Shown: positions 9,338 through 17,026 of the stretch, one piece after another
Numbering within the stretch: the stretch's first letter is position 1
Layout: each line of letters opens with the position of its first letter
Origin: Streptomyces acidiscabies
GTDB taxonomy: Bacteria > Actinomycetota > Actinomycetes > Streptomycetales > Streptomycetaceae
Assembly (NCBI RefSeq): GCF_020010905.1
Contig: NZ_JAGJBY010000002.1
Span: forward strand, 2,728,001 to 2,792,000
DNA length: 64,000 nt
Reading direction: 5' to 3'
Position numbers and translations under genes: made by a program
Notes under the pieces: model-generated
Seen by the model: the letters and a program-made list of their open reading frames with translations, nothing else
Told to the model about the DNA's origin: nothing
Databases searched by the model: none

Positions 9338-10543
9338 ATGGAACAGCCGCAGGAGCCGAAGGAGTCGGCCGGGAAACCGCCGCTGCGCGTCGGCATGGTC
9401 GGCTACGCCTTCATGGGCGCCGCCCACTCCCAGGGCTGGCGCACCGTCGGCCGGGCCTTCGACCTCCCCCTCACCCCGGTCCTCGCCGCGATCTGCGGAC
9501 GCGACCCGGACGCGGTACGCCAGGCCGCTGACCGGTACGGCTGGGAGTCCGCCGAGACCGACTGGCGGGAGCTGATCGCCCGCGACGACATCGACCTCGT
9601 CGACATCTGCACCCCCGGCGACAGCCACGCCGAGATCGCGCTCGCGGCCCTCGCGGCCGGCAAGCACGTGCTGTGCGAGAAACCCCTCGCGAACACGGTC
9701 GAAGAGGCCGAGGGGATGGTCCGGGCCGCCGAAGAGGCGTACGGGCGTGGGCAGTTGGCGATGGTCGGGTTCAACTATCGCCGGGTTCCCGCGACCGCTT
9801 TCGCCCGGCAGTTGGTGGACGCGGGGCGGCTCGGCAGGCTGCGGCACGTACGGGTGACGTACCTTCAGGACTGGCTCGTCGACCCGGAGTTCCCGCTCAC
9901 CTGGCGGTTGCGGAAGGAGCTTGCCGGGTCCGGGGCGCTGGGTGACCTCGGCGCTCATATCGTCGACCTCGCCCAGTACTTGGCGGGGGAGCGGCTTGCC
10001 GGGGTGTCGGCGCTGATCGAGACGTTCGTACGGGAACGCCCGCTGCCTGTCGGGTCTTCTGGGGGTCTGTCCGGCGGTGCTGTCGGTGCTGAGACCGGTA
10101 CCGTCACCGTCGACGACGCCGCCCTGTTCACCGGGCGGTTCGCCTCCGGTGCCCTCGCCTCCTTCGAGGCCACCCGCTACGCCACCGGCCGCAAGAACGC
10201 CCTGCGCATCGAACTCAACGGCGAGAAGGGCTCGTTGTGGTTCGACCTGGAGCGGCTCAACGAACTCTGGTTCCACGACGGCACGTTGCCCGACACCGAG
10301 GGCGGCTTCCGCCGCATCCTCGTCACCGAGCCCGACCACCCCTACCTCGGCGCCTGGTGGCCCCCGGGGCACGGCCTCGGCTACGAGCACACCTTCACCC
10401 ACCAGGCCCACGACCTCGTCCACGCCATCGCCGAACTCCGTTCCCCCGAACCGTCGTTCGCCGACGGGCTCCAGGTGCAGCGGGTGCTCGCGGCGGTCGA
10501 GGAGAGCGCCGAGAAGAACTCCGTCTACACCCCGGTCAACTGA
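9338..10543 (+). CDS. Gfo/Idh/MocA-family NAD(P)-dependent sugar dehydrogenase
   Basis: A Rossmann fold at the N-terminus (VGMVGYAFMGAAHSQGWR) is followed by the family motif GKHVLCEKPLAN, whose lysine is catalytic, and by the C-terminal substrate domain with GALGDLGAHIVDLAQYLAGE. At 401 residues it is of normal length. Such enzymes oxidise or reduce a hydroxyl on sugars or inositols, often at C3. It is cotranscribed with a TIM-barrel isomerase (12 nt gap) behind a sugar importer, so it probably performs the first step on the imported glycoside. ATG at 9338 has GAGGAGG upstream. It has no signal peptide, so it is cytoplasmic. Confidence 0.92.
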   Translation: MEQPQEPKESAGKPPLRVGMVGYAFMGAAHSQGWRTVGRAFDLPLTPVLAAICGRDPDAVRQAADRYGWESAETDWRELIARDDIDLVDICTPGDSHAEIALAALAAGKHVLCEKPLANTVEEAEGMVRAAEEAYGRGQLAMVGFNYRRVPATAFARQLVDAGRLGRLRHVRVTYLQDWLVDPEFPLTWRLRKELAGSGALGDLGAHIVDLAQYLAGERLAGVSALIETFVRERPLPVGSSGGLSGGAVGAETGTVTVDDAALFTGRFASGALASFEATRYATGRKNALRIELNGEKGSLWFDLERLNELWFHDGTLPDTEGGFRRILVTEPDHPYLGAWWPPGHGLGYEHTFTHQAHDLVHAIAELRSPEPSFADGLQVQRVLAAVEESAEKNSVYTPVN

Positions 10544-10555
10544 GGAGGCCCGAAC

Positions 10556-11554
10556 ATGCCGCGCCCGTTCACCCTGTTCACCGGCCAGTGGGCCGACCTT
10601 CCGCTGGAGGAGGTCTGCCGGCTCGCCCGCGACTTCGGCTACGACGGTCTCGAACTCGCCTGCTGGGGCGACCACTTCGAGGTCGACAAGGCCCTTGCCG
10701 ATCCGTCCTATGTCGAGTCCCGGCACCAACTCCTCGACAAGTACGGCCTGAAGTGCTGGGCCGTCTCCAACCACCTGGTCGGGCAGGCCGTCTGCGACGC
10801 CATCATCGACGAACGGCACCAGGCGATCCTGCCCGCCGAGGTGTGGGGGGACGGTGACCCCGAAGGCGTACGGCGCCGGGCCGCCGAGCGGATGCGGGAC
10901 ACGGCGCGGGCCGCCGCCGCGTTCGGGGTCGACACCGTCGTGGGGTTCACCGGGTCCGCGATCTGGCACCTCGTCGCCATGTTCCCGCCCGCGCCCGAGT
11001 CGATGATCGAGCGGGGGTACGAGGACTTCGCCGCGCGGTGGAACCCGATCCTGGACGTCTTCGACGCCGAGGGGGTGCGGTTCGCGCACGAGGTTCATCC
11101 CAGTGAGATCGCCTACGACTACTGGACCACCCATCGCGCGCTGGAGGCCGTCGGGCACCGGGCCGCGTTCGGGCTCAACTTCGACCCCTCCCATTTCGTG
11201 TGGCAGGACCTCGATCCCGTCGGGTTCCTCTGGGACTTCCGGGACCGGATCTACCACGTCGACTGCAAGGAGGCGCGCAAGCGGCTGGACGGCCGTAACG
11301 GGCGGCTCGGTTCCCACCTGCCGTGGGGCGACCCCCGGCGTGGCTGGGACTTCGTGTCGGCCGGGCACGGGGACGTTCCCTGGGAGGACGTGTTCCGGAT
11401 GCTGCGGTCCATCGACTATCAGGGGCCGATCTCCGTCGAGTGGGAGGACGCCGGGATGGACCGGCTCCAGGGGGCGCCGGAGGCGCTGACCCGCTTGAAG
11501 GGGTTCGACTTCGAGCCGCCGTCGACTTCGTTCGATGCGGCGTTCTCCAGCTGA
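10556..11554 (+). CDS. Sugar phosphate isomerase/epimerase-like TIM-barrel protein
   Basis: A 332-residue xylose-isomerase-like (AP_endonuc_2) TIM barrel. Typical elements are LARDFGYDGLELACWGDHFEV near the N-terminus, RFAHEVHPSEIAYDY (a metal-ligand glutamate), GLNFDPSHFVWQDLDP (Asp/His ligands) and HVDCKEARKRL. These enzymes use a divalent metal to move or eliminate groups through enediol chemistry; some act on 3-keto-glycosides. Pairing with the dehydrogenase upstream suggests epimerisation or bond cleavage after oxidation. ATG at 10556 has AGGAGG 7 nt upstream. Confidence 0.9.
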   Translation: MPRPFTLFTGQWADLPLEEVCRLARDFGYDGLELACWGDHFEVDKALADPSYVESRHQLLDKYGLKCWAVSNHLVGQAVCDAIIDERHQAILPAEVWGDGDPEGVRRRAAERMRDTARAAAAFGVDTVVGFTGSAIWHLVAMFPPAPESMIERGYEDFAARWNPILDVFDAEGVRFAHEVHPSEIAYDYWTTHRALEAVGHRAAFGLNFDPSHFVWQDLDPVGFLWDFRDRIYHVDCKEARKRLDGRNGRLGSHLPWGDPRRGWDFVSAGHGDVPWEDVFRMLRSIDYQGPISVEWEDAGMDRLQGAPEALTRLKGFDFEPPSTSFDAAFSS

Positions 11555-11570
11555 GGTGGGGGCGGGGGGT

Positions 11571-11663
11571 TGAGTGGCTGAGCCATTGAGCCATTGAGCC
11601 ATTGAGCCACTGAGCCTCCGAGCCATCGAGCCACTGCACCGGCAGAAGTGGCTCAGCCACTCA
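11571..11663. repeat. 15-bp inverted repeat flanking seven phased GAGCC octamers
   Basis: TGAGTGGCTGAGCCA (11571-11585) is the exact reverse complement of 11649-11663. Between them, starting at 11580, seven consecutive 8-mers run in phase to 11635: GAGCCATT three times, then GAGCCACT, GAGCCTCC, GAGCCATC and GAGCCACT. The last octamer can also pair with AGTGGCTC at 11647-11654 (8 bp, 11-nt loop), so two hairpins compete. This lies 16 nt after the isomerase gene and before the secreted-protein genes; it could act as a terminator or be a mobile-repeat relic. Nothing gene-like was seen in the rest of 11664-11795. Confidence 0.75.
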
Positions 11664-11795
11664 GCCACCGACCCACCGACCCACTCGTTCTGTCCGGGCT
11701 GACCGCAGCACCGCGCCGTCAGCCCCGCACTCCCCGCTCCGGGATGACGGCGCATCCCGGCGTACGCACCCGCACGTACCACCCTGGAGGCACCC

Positions 11796-14279
11796 GTGCA
11801 CGGGAACGACCCCACCAACCGCACCCCGAGAAGACGTCCAGCGCTGCGCAGGGCCGTCGCGCTGACGACCGGCGCCCTGCTCGCGGGGGCGTCGCTCACT
11901 CTCACCTCGCCCGTCGCCGGCGCGGCCGACGCCCGTTCCTCGACCGCCGCCGAGGACTTCCAGCAGGTCACCCTCGCGAAGGGCGAGGCGGAGGTCGGCG
12001 AGCCGATGTCGCTCGCCGTCCTGCCCGACCGTTCCGTCCTGCACACCTCCCGCGACGGCGAACTCCGCCTCACGGACGCGGCAGGGAACACCCGGCTGAT
12101 CGGCAAGCTCGACGTCTACTCCCACGACGAGGAGGGCCTCCAAGGCATCGGCGTCGACCCGCAGTTCAGCTTCAACCGCTTCATCTACCTCTACTACGCG
12201 CCCAAGTTGAACACCCCGGCCGGCGACGCCCCCGAGAACGGCACCGCCGCCGACTTCGCGCCCTTCGACGGTGTCAACCGCCTCTCCCGGTTCACGCTGA
12301 ACGCGGACGGCACCCTGAACACGGCCAGCGAGAAGCAGATCCTGGACGTCCCGGCCTCGCGCGGCCTGTGCTGTCACGTCGGCGGGGACATCGACTTCGA
12401 CGCGGCGGGCAACCTGTACCTGTCGACGGGCGACGACACGAACCCGTTCCAGTCCGACGGGTTCACCCCCATCGACCAGCGCGACGGCCGCAACCCCGCC
12501 TTCGACGCCCGGCGTTCGGCCGGCAACACCAACGACCTGCGCGGCAAGATCCTGCGCATCAAGGTGAACGCCGACGGCTCGTACACGGTCCCCGACGGCA
12601 ACCTGTTCGCGCCCGGCACCGACAGGACGCGGCCCGAGATCTACGCGATGGGCTTCCGCAACCCGTTCCGCTTCAGCGTCGACAAGGCCACCGGCTACCT
12701 CTACATCGGCGACTACGGCCCCGACGCGGGCGCCGCCGACCCGAACCGGGGCCCGGCAGGGCAGGTCGAGTTCGACCGCGTCACCGGCCCCGGCAACTTC
12801 GGCTGGCCGTACTGCACCGGTGCCAACGATGCCTACAAGCAGTACGACTTCGGCACGAAGACCTCCGGCGCGGCCTTCGACTGCAACGCCCCGAAGAACA
12901 CCTCCCCGCACAACACGGGCCTCGTCGACCTGCCCCCGGCACAGCCCGCGTGGATCCCCTACGACGGCCCCTCCAAGCCGGAGTTCGGCGACGGCTCCGA
13001 GTCCCCGATGGGCGGCCCGGTCTACCACTACGACGCGAACCTCGACTCGCCGGTCAAGTTCCCCCAGGCGTACGACGGGGACTTCTTCGCCGGGGAGTTC
13101 GGCCGCCGCTGGATCAAGCGCATCTCCAGCGACGCGAACGGCACCGTTCAGTCCATCAGTGACATCCCCTGGTCCGGCACCCAGGTGATGGACATGGCGT
13201 TCGGCCCCGACGGCGCGCTGTACGTCCTCGACTACGGCCTCTCCTGGTTCGGCGGCGACGAGCACTCGGCGCTGTACCGCATCGAGAACGCGACCGACGG
13301 CCACTCGCCCGTGGCGCAGGCAGCCGCCAACAGGACGTCCGGACAAGCCTCGTTGAAGGTGAAGTTCTCCTCGGCCGGGACGTCCGACCAGGACGGCGAC
13401 GCGCTCACGTACAGCTGGGACTTCGGTGACGGCGCGACCTCGACGTCCGCGAACCCGTCGCACACGTACCGTCAAAACGGCACCTACACCGCGACGTTGA
13501 CCGCGAAGGACCCCTCCGGCCGTACCGGCAGCGCGAGCGTCCAGGTCGTCGTCGGCAACACCGCGCCGACCGTCGTCGTCCAAACCCCCCTGGACGGGCA
13601 GCTGTTCAGCTTCGGTGACGCGATCCCGTTCACGGTGAAGGTCACCGACCCCGAGGACGGCAAGGCGATCGACTGCTCCAAGATCACCGTCCGCTTCATC
13701 CTCGGCCACGACAGCCACGGCCACCCGATCACCTCCGGGACCGGCTGCACCGGCACCCTCCAGACCAGCGCCGACGGCGGCCACGACCCCAACGCCAACA
13801 TCTTCGGGGTGCTCGACGCCGAGTACACGGACAACGGGGGCGGCGGTCAGGCCGCGCTGACCTCGCACGACCAGAATGTCCTCCAGCCCCGGCACCGGCA
13901 GGCCGAGCACTTCAACAACTCCAGTGGTGTGACGGTGACTTCGCGGACGTCCGCGAACGGTGCGAAGACCGTGGGCGCCATCGAGAACGGCGACTGGATC
14001 TCGTTCACGCCGTACGCGCTGCGGGGCGTCGGCTCGGTGACGGCCCGGGTCGCTTCCGCCGGAGTCGGCGGCACGCTGGAGATCCGCGCGGGATCGGCCA
14101 AGGGCACCCTCCTCGGCAAGGCCCATGTGCCGGTGACCGGCGGCTGGGAGACCTACCAGGACGTCACCGCGAAGCTGTCCCGGGCACCGCGCGGGAGCAC
14201 CGTCCTCTATCTCGTCTTCAAGGGCCGCAGCGGTCAACCCCTGTACGAGATCGACGACTTCACCTTCACCACGAACTGA
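11796..14279 (+). CDS. Secreted sugar-dehydrogenase-like beta-propeller with PKD and carbohydrate-binding domains
   Basis: An 827-residue exported protein starting at GTG 11796 (CTGGAGG upstream). It has an Arg-rich signal peptide with likely cleavage near AGA-AD at residues 43-46. A glucose/sorbosone-dehydrogenase (PQQ-type) propeller spans about residues 55-490, with HDEEGLQGIGVDPQF at 110-124, NDLRGKILRI and AMGFRNPFRFSVD. A PKD domain follows (about 500-585, YSWDFGDGATS), then a middle region and a C-terminal CBM6-like domain (about 690-827). It probably oxidises a sugar or glycan end outside the cell. PQQ use is a family inference. The DUF1080 gene follows 13 nt later. Confidence 0.88.
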   Translation: MHGNDPTNRTPRRRPALRRAVALTTGALLAGASLTLTSPVAGAADARSSTAAEDFQQVTLAKGEAEVGEPMSLAVLPDRSVLHTSRDGELRLTDAAGNTRLIGKLDVYSHDEEGLQGIGVDPQFSFNRFIYLYYAPKLNTPAGDAPENGTAADFAPFDGVNRLSRFTLNADGTLNTASEKQILDVPASRGLCCHVGGDIDFDAAGNLYLSTGDDTNPFQSDGFTPIDQRDGRNPAFDARRSAGNTNDLRGKILRIKVNADGSYTVPDGNLFAPGTDRTRPEIYAMGFRNPFRFSVDKATGYLYIGDYGPDAGAADPNRGPAGQVEFDRVTGPGNFGWPYCTGANDAYKQYDFGTKTSGAAFDCNAPKNTSPHNTGLVDLPPAQPAWIPYDGPSKPEFGDGSESPMGGPVYHYDANLDSPVKFPQAYDGDFFAGEFGRRWIKRISSDANGTVQSISDIPWSGTQVMDMAFGPDGALYVLDYGLSWFGGDEHSALYRIENATDGHSPVAQAAANRTSGQASLKVKFSSAGTSDQDGDALTYSWDFGDGATSTSANPSHTYRQNGTYTATLTAKDPSGRTGSASVQVVVGNTAPTVVVQTPLDGQLFSFGDAIPFTVKVTDPEDGKAIDCSKITVRFILGHDSHGHPITSGTGCTGTLQTSADGGHDPNANIFGVLDAEYTDNGGGGQAALTSHDQNVLQPRHRQAEHFNNSSGVTVTSRTSANGAKTVGAIENGDWISFTPYALRGVGSVTARVASAGVGGTLEIRAGSAKGTLLGKAHVPVTGGWETYQDVTAKLSRAPRGSTVLYLVFKGRSGQPLYEIDDFTFTTN

Positions 14280-14292
14280 GAGGCACGCCCCC

Positions 14293-15609
14293 ATGATGCG
14301 CGCACTGAGCGCGGTCGCGGGCGCCACCCTGCTCCTCGGCGCCCTCGCCGAACCAACTGCCCTGGCCCGCCCGGACGATACGACGCCCCGCGTCCTCGTC
14401 TTCTCCAAGACGGCCGCCTTCCGGCACGACTCCATCCCCGACGGCATCAACGCGATCCGTGAACTCGGCGTGTCCAGCGGCGAGTTCGAGGTCGACTCGA
14501 CGGAGGACGCGAGCGCGTTCAACACCGCGAACCTCCATCGCTACGCCGCCGTCGTCTTCCTCTCCACCACCGGGAACGTCCTCGACGAGACCCAACAGAC
14601 CGCGTTCGAGGGGTACATATACAAAGGAGGTGCCTACGTCGGCGTCCACGCAGCCGCCGACACCGAGTACGACTGGGCGTTCTACGGCGGCCTCGTCGGC
14701 GCCTACTTCCGCGGCCACCCGGCGATCCAGCCGGCCGACATGGTCGTCGAGGACCGCGCCCACCCGGCGACGTCCGCTCTCCCGCCGACCTGGCACCGCA
14801 CCGACGAATGGTACGACTACCGCTCCAACCCCCGTTCTTCCGTACGGGTGTTGGCGTCCCTGGACGAGTCGTCCTACACCGGCGGCGGCATGAACGGCGA
14901 TCACCCGATCGCCTGGTGCCAGACCTACCAGGGTGGCCGCTCCTTCTACACCGGCGCGGGACACACCAAGGAGTCGTACACGGACCCGAGTTACCGGGCG
15001 CACCTGCTCGGCGGGATCCGGTACGCGATCGGCGCGGCCCAGGCCGACTGCCGGCCGGAGAGCGGCTATACGCAACTCGCCGACGGTGACTGGCGGCAGG
15101 CCGGCCCCGGCTCCTTCACCCGCTCCACGGACGGGACCTGGACCTCGTCCGGCGGGATGGGGCTTCTCTGGTACGCCGGACGCGCCTTCTCCTCGTACTC
15201 GCTGAAGCTCGACTGGAAGGTGACCGGCGACTCCAACTCCGGTGTGTTCGTGGGGTTCCCGGCCTCCGACGACCCCTGGTCGGCCGTCGATCGCGGGTAC
15301 GAGGTGCAGATCGACGCCACCGACGTACCCTCACGGACCACCGGCGCTGTGTACGGGTTCAAGTCCGCCGACCTGAGGAAGCGCGACCGTGCGCTGAATC
15401 CGCCGGGGGAGTGGAACACGTACGAGATCCGGGTGGAGGGCGAGCGGCTGCGCGTCTGGCTCAACGGCGTGCGGATCAACGACTACACCAACCGTGACCC
15501 GGTGCGCAGTCTGCGCGACGGACACATCGGGCTCCAGAACCACGGGCCCGCCGACGAGGTGTCGTTCCGCGACATCCGCGTCAAGGAACTGCCCAGCAAG
15601 GGCCGTTGA
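14293..15609 (+). CDS. Secreted ThuA-domain plus DUF1080 (3-keto-glycoside hydrolase type) protein
   Basis: A signal peptide (about residues 1-26) precedes a ThuA-like amidotransferase-fold domain, about residues 33-245 (VLVFSKTAAFRHDSIPDGI, YVGVHAAADTEYDW, HPIAWCQTYQGGRSFYTGAGH). After it comes a C-terminal DUF1080 concanavalin-like domain, about 255-435 (GDSNSGVFVGFP, GYEVQIDA, GEWNTYEIRVEG, GHIGLQNHG). ThuA proteins take part in oxidising trehalose to its 3-keto form, and DUF1080 proteins hydrolyse or eliminate 3-keto-glycosides. The 438-residue fusion therefore fits extracellular processing of oxidised sugars, paired with the preceding secreted dehydrogenase. Activity is inferred from domains. 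Confidence 0.88.
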   Translation: MMRALSAVAGATLLLGALAEPTALARPDDTTPRVLVFSKTAAFRHDSIPDGINAIRELGVSSGEFEVDSTEDASAFNTANLHRYAAVVFLSTTGNVLDETQQTAFEGYIYKGGAYVGVHAAADTEYDWAFYGGLVGAYFRGHPAIQPADMVVEDRAHPATSALPPTWHRTDEWYDYRSNPRSSVRVLASLDESSYTGGGMNGDHPIAWCQTYQGGRSFYTGAGHTKESYTDPSYRAHLLGGIRYAIGAAQADCRPESGYTQLADGDWRQAGPGSFTRSTDGTWTSSGGMGLLWYAGRAFSSYSLKLDWKVTGDSNSGVFVGFPASDDPWSAVDRGYEVQIDATDVPSRTTGAVYGFKSADLRKRDRALNPPGEWNTYEIRVEGERLRVWLNGVRINDYTNRDPVRSLRDGHIGLQNHGPADEVSFRDIRVKELPSKGR

Positions 15610-15685
15610 CCGGCGGTGGGCGGGAGTCGCCGGACTCCCGCCCGCCGTCCCTCTCTCAACTCACGTACATCGCAAGGAGGTTGCC

Positions 15686-17026
15686 ATGCCCGACGTAGGC
15701 GTCTGGCTGATCGGCGCACGAGGCTCCGTCGCCACCACCGCCGTCGCGGGCTGCGCGGCCGTGACGGCTGGACTCCGCCCCTCGACCGGACTCGTCACGG
15801 AGAAACCAGAGTTCGCCAACTCCGGTCTACCGCCGCTGACTTCGCTGGTCTTCGGGGGCCATGACATCTCGGACACACCGCTGGTGAAGCGGGCGGAGGA
15901 ACTGGCGGCGGAGGGGGTACTGCCGGTGGGGCTCGCGGCTGCGGTGGAGAGGGAACTGGCCGCTGCTGACCGGGAGATCAGGGTGGGGTGGGGGAGGGGT
16001 GGAGCTGGGGGTGTTCGTGTTGTCGCCGACGGTGGACCTGGTGATGTGGGTGCCGGGCGCGAGGGCGGTGGCGGGGCGGATGCCGTAAGTGTCGGTGTCG
16101 GGGCTCGTGTTGACGCCGGTGGTTCGGGTGAGGTGTGGCGGTCGGCGGGTCTCGGTGACGCCGTTGTTGGAAGCGAGGGTCCGTTCGGGCTGCTGGAGCG
16201 TGACGAGCAGTACGTCGCTGCTCTTGCCGCGGATATTCAGGACTTCATGCGGCGCCGGGGGCTTGCCCGTGCGGTCGTCGTGAACGTCGCGTCCACCGAG
16301 GCGGCGGTCAACGGGGCTGCTCTGCCGCCGAGTTCGCTGTATGCGGCGGCTGCTCTGCGGGCCGGCTGTCCCTACGTCAACTTCACGCCCTCCACGGGGC
16401 TGCACCACCCCGCGCTCGCGGGGTTCGCGGAGGCGCGCGGGCTGCCGTACGCCGGGCGGGACGGGAAGACCGGGCAGACCCTCCTGCGCTCGGTCCTCGG
16501 TCCGATGTTCAACCGGCGTGCGCTGGACGTTCGTTCCTGGTCCGGCGTCAACCTCCTCGGCGGTGGGGACGGTGCCGCGCTGGCCGATCCCGGTGCCGCC
16601 GCCGCGAAGAACGCGGGCAAGGAGCGGGTCCTCGCCGACACGCTGGGCACGACCCCCGAGGGCCGCGTCCACATCGACGACGTACCCGCCCTCGGTGACT
16701 GGAAGACCGCGTGGGACCACATCGCCTTCGATGGTTTCCTCGGCACACGGATGACGCTCCAGACGACCTGGCAGGGCTGCGACTCGGCTCTCGCTGCACC
16801 CCTGGTCCTCGACCTCGCCCGCCTGACGCTGCGCGCACACGAACTCGGGCTGTCCGGGGCGCTGCCCGCCTTGGCGTTCTTCTTCAAGGACCCGGTGGGG
16901 GAGGCGGCTTCGGGGTTGGAGGAGCAGTGGGGGGAACTGGTGCGGTTTGCGAGGGAGTTGGGGGTCGGTGAGGTCGGTAGGAGGGTGGCTGGGCGGGGGT
17001 TCATGGCGGGGGGTGAGGGGGCGTGA
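15686..17026 (+). CDS. Inositol-3-phosphate synthase-like protein with a low-complexity insert
   Basis: This 446-residue protein has an NAD-binding Rossmann start (VGVWLIGARGSVATT), the YVNFTPSTGLHHPAL region, KTGQTLLRSVLGPMFNRR and the WQGCDSALAAPLVLDLARL core of the myo-inositol-1-phosphate synthase family. It is one of several divergent family members found in Ebo-like operons; the substrate is not known. ATG at 15686 has AAGGAGG upstream. Residues about 96-166 (15971-16186) are a Gly/Val/Ala-rich low-complexity stretch replacing a normally short surface segment, with strong G-over-C bias on the coding strand. It overlaps the next start by 4 nt (GTGA). Confidence 0.85.
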   Translation: MPDVGVWLIGARGSVATTAVAGCAAVTAGLRPSTGLVTEKPEFANSGLPPLTSLVFGGHDISDTPLVKRAEELAAEGVLPVGLAAAVERELAAADREIRVGWGRGGAGGVRVVADGGPGDVGAGREGGGGADAVSVGVGARVDAGGSGEVWRSAGLGDAVVGSEGPFGLLERDEQYVAALAADIQDFMRRRGLARAVVVNVASTEAAVNGAALPPSSLYAAAALRAGCPYVNFTPSTGLHHPALAGFAEARGLPYAGRDGKTGQTLLRSVLGPMFNRRALDVRSWSGVNLLGGGDGAALADPGAAAAKNAGKERVLADTLGTTPEGRVHIDDVPALGDWKTAWDHIAFDGFLGTRMTLQTTWQGCDSALAAPLVLDLARLTLRAHELGLSGALPALAFFFKDPVGEAASGLEEQWGELVRFARELGVGEVGRRVAGRGFMAGGEGA

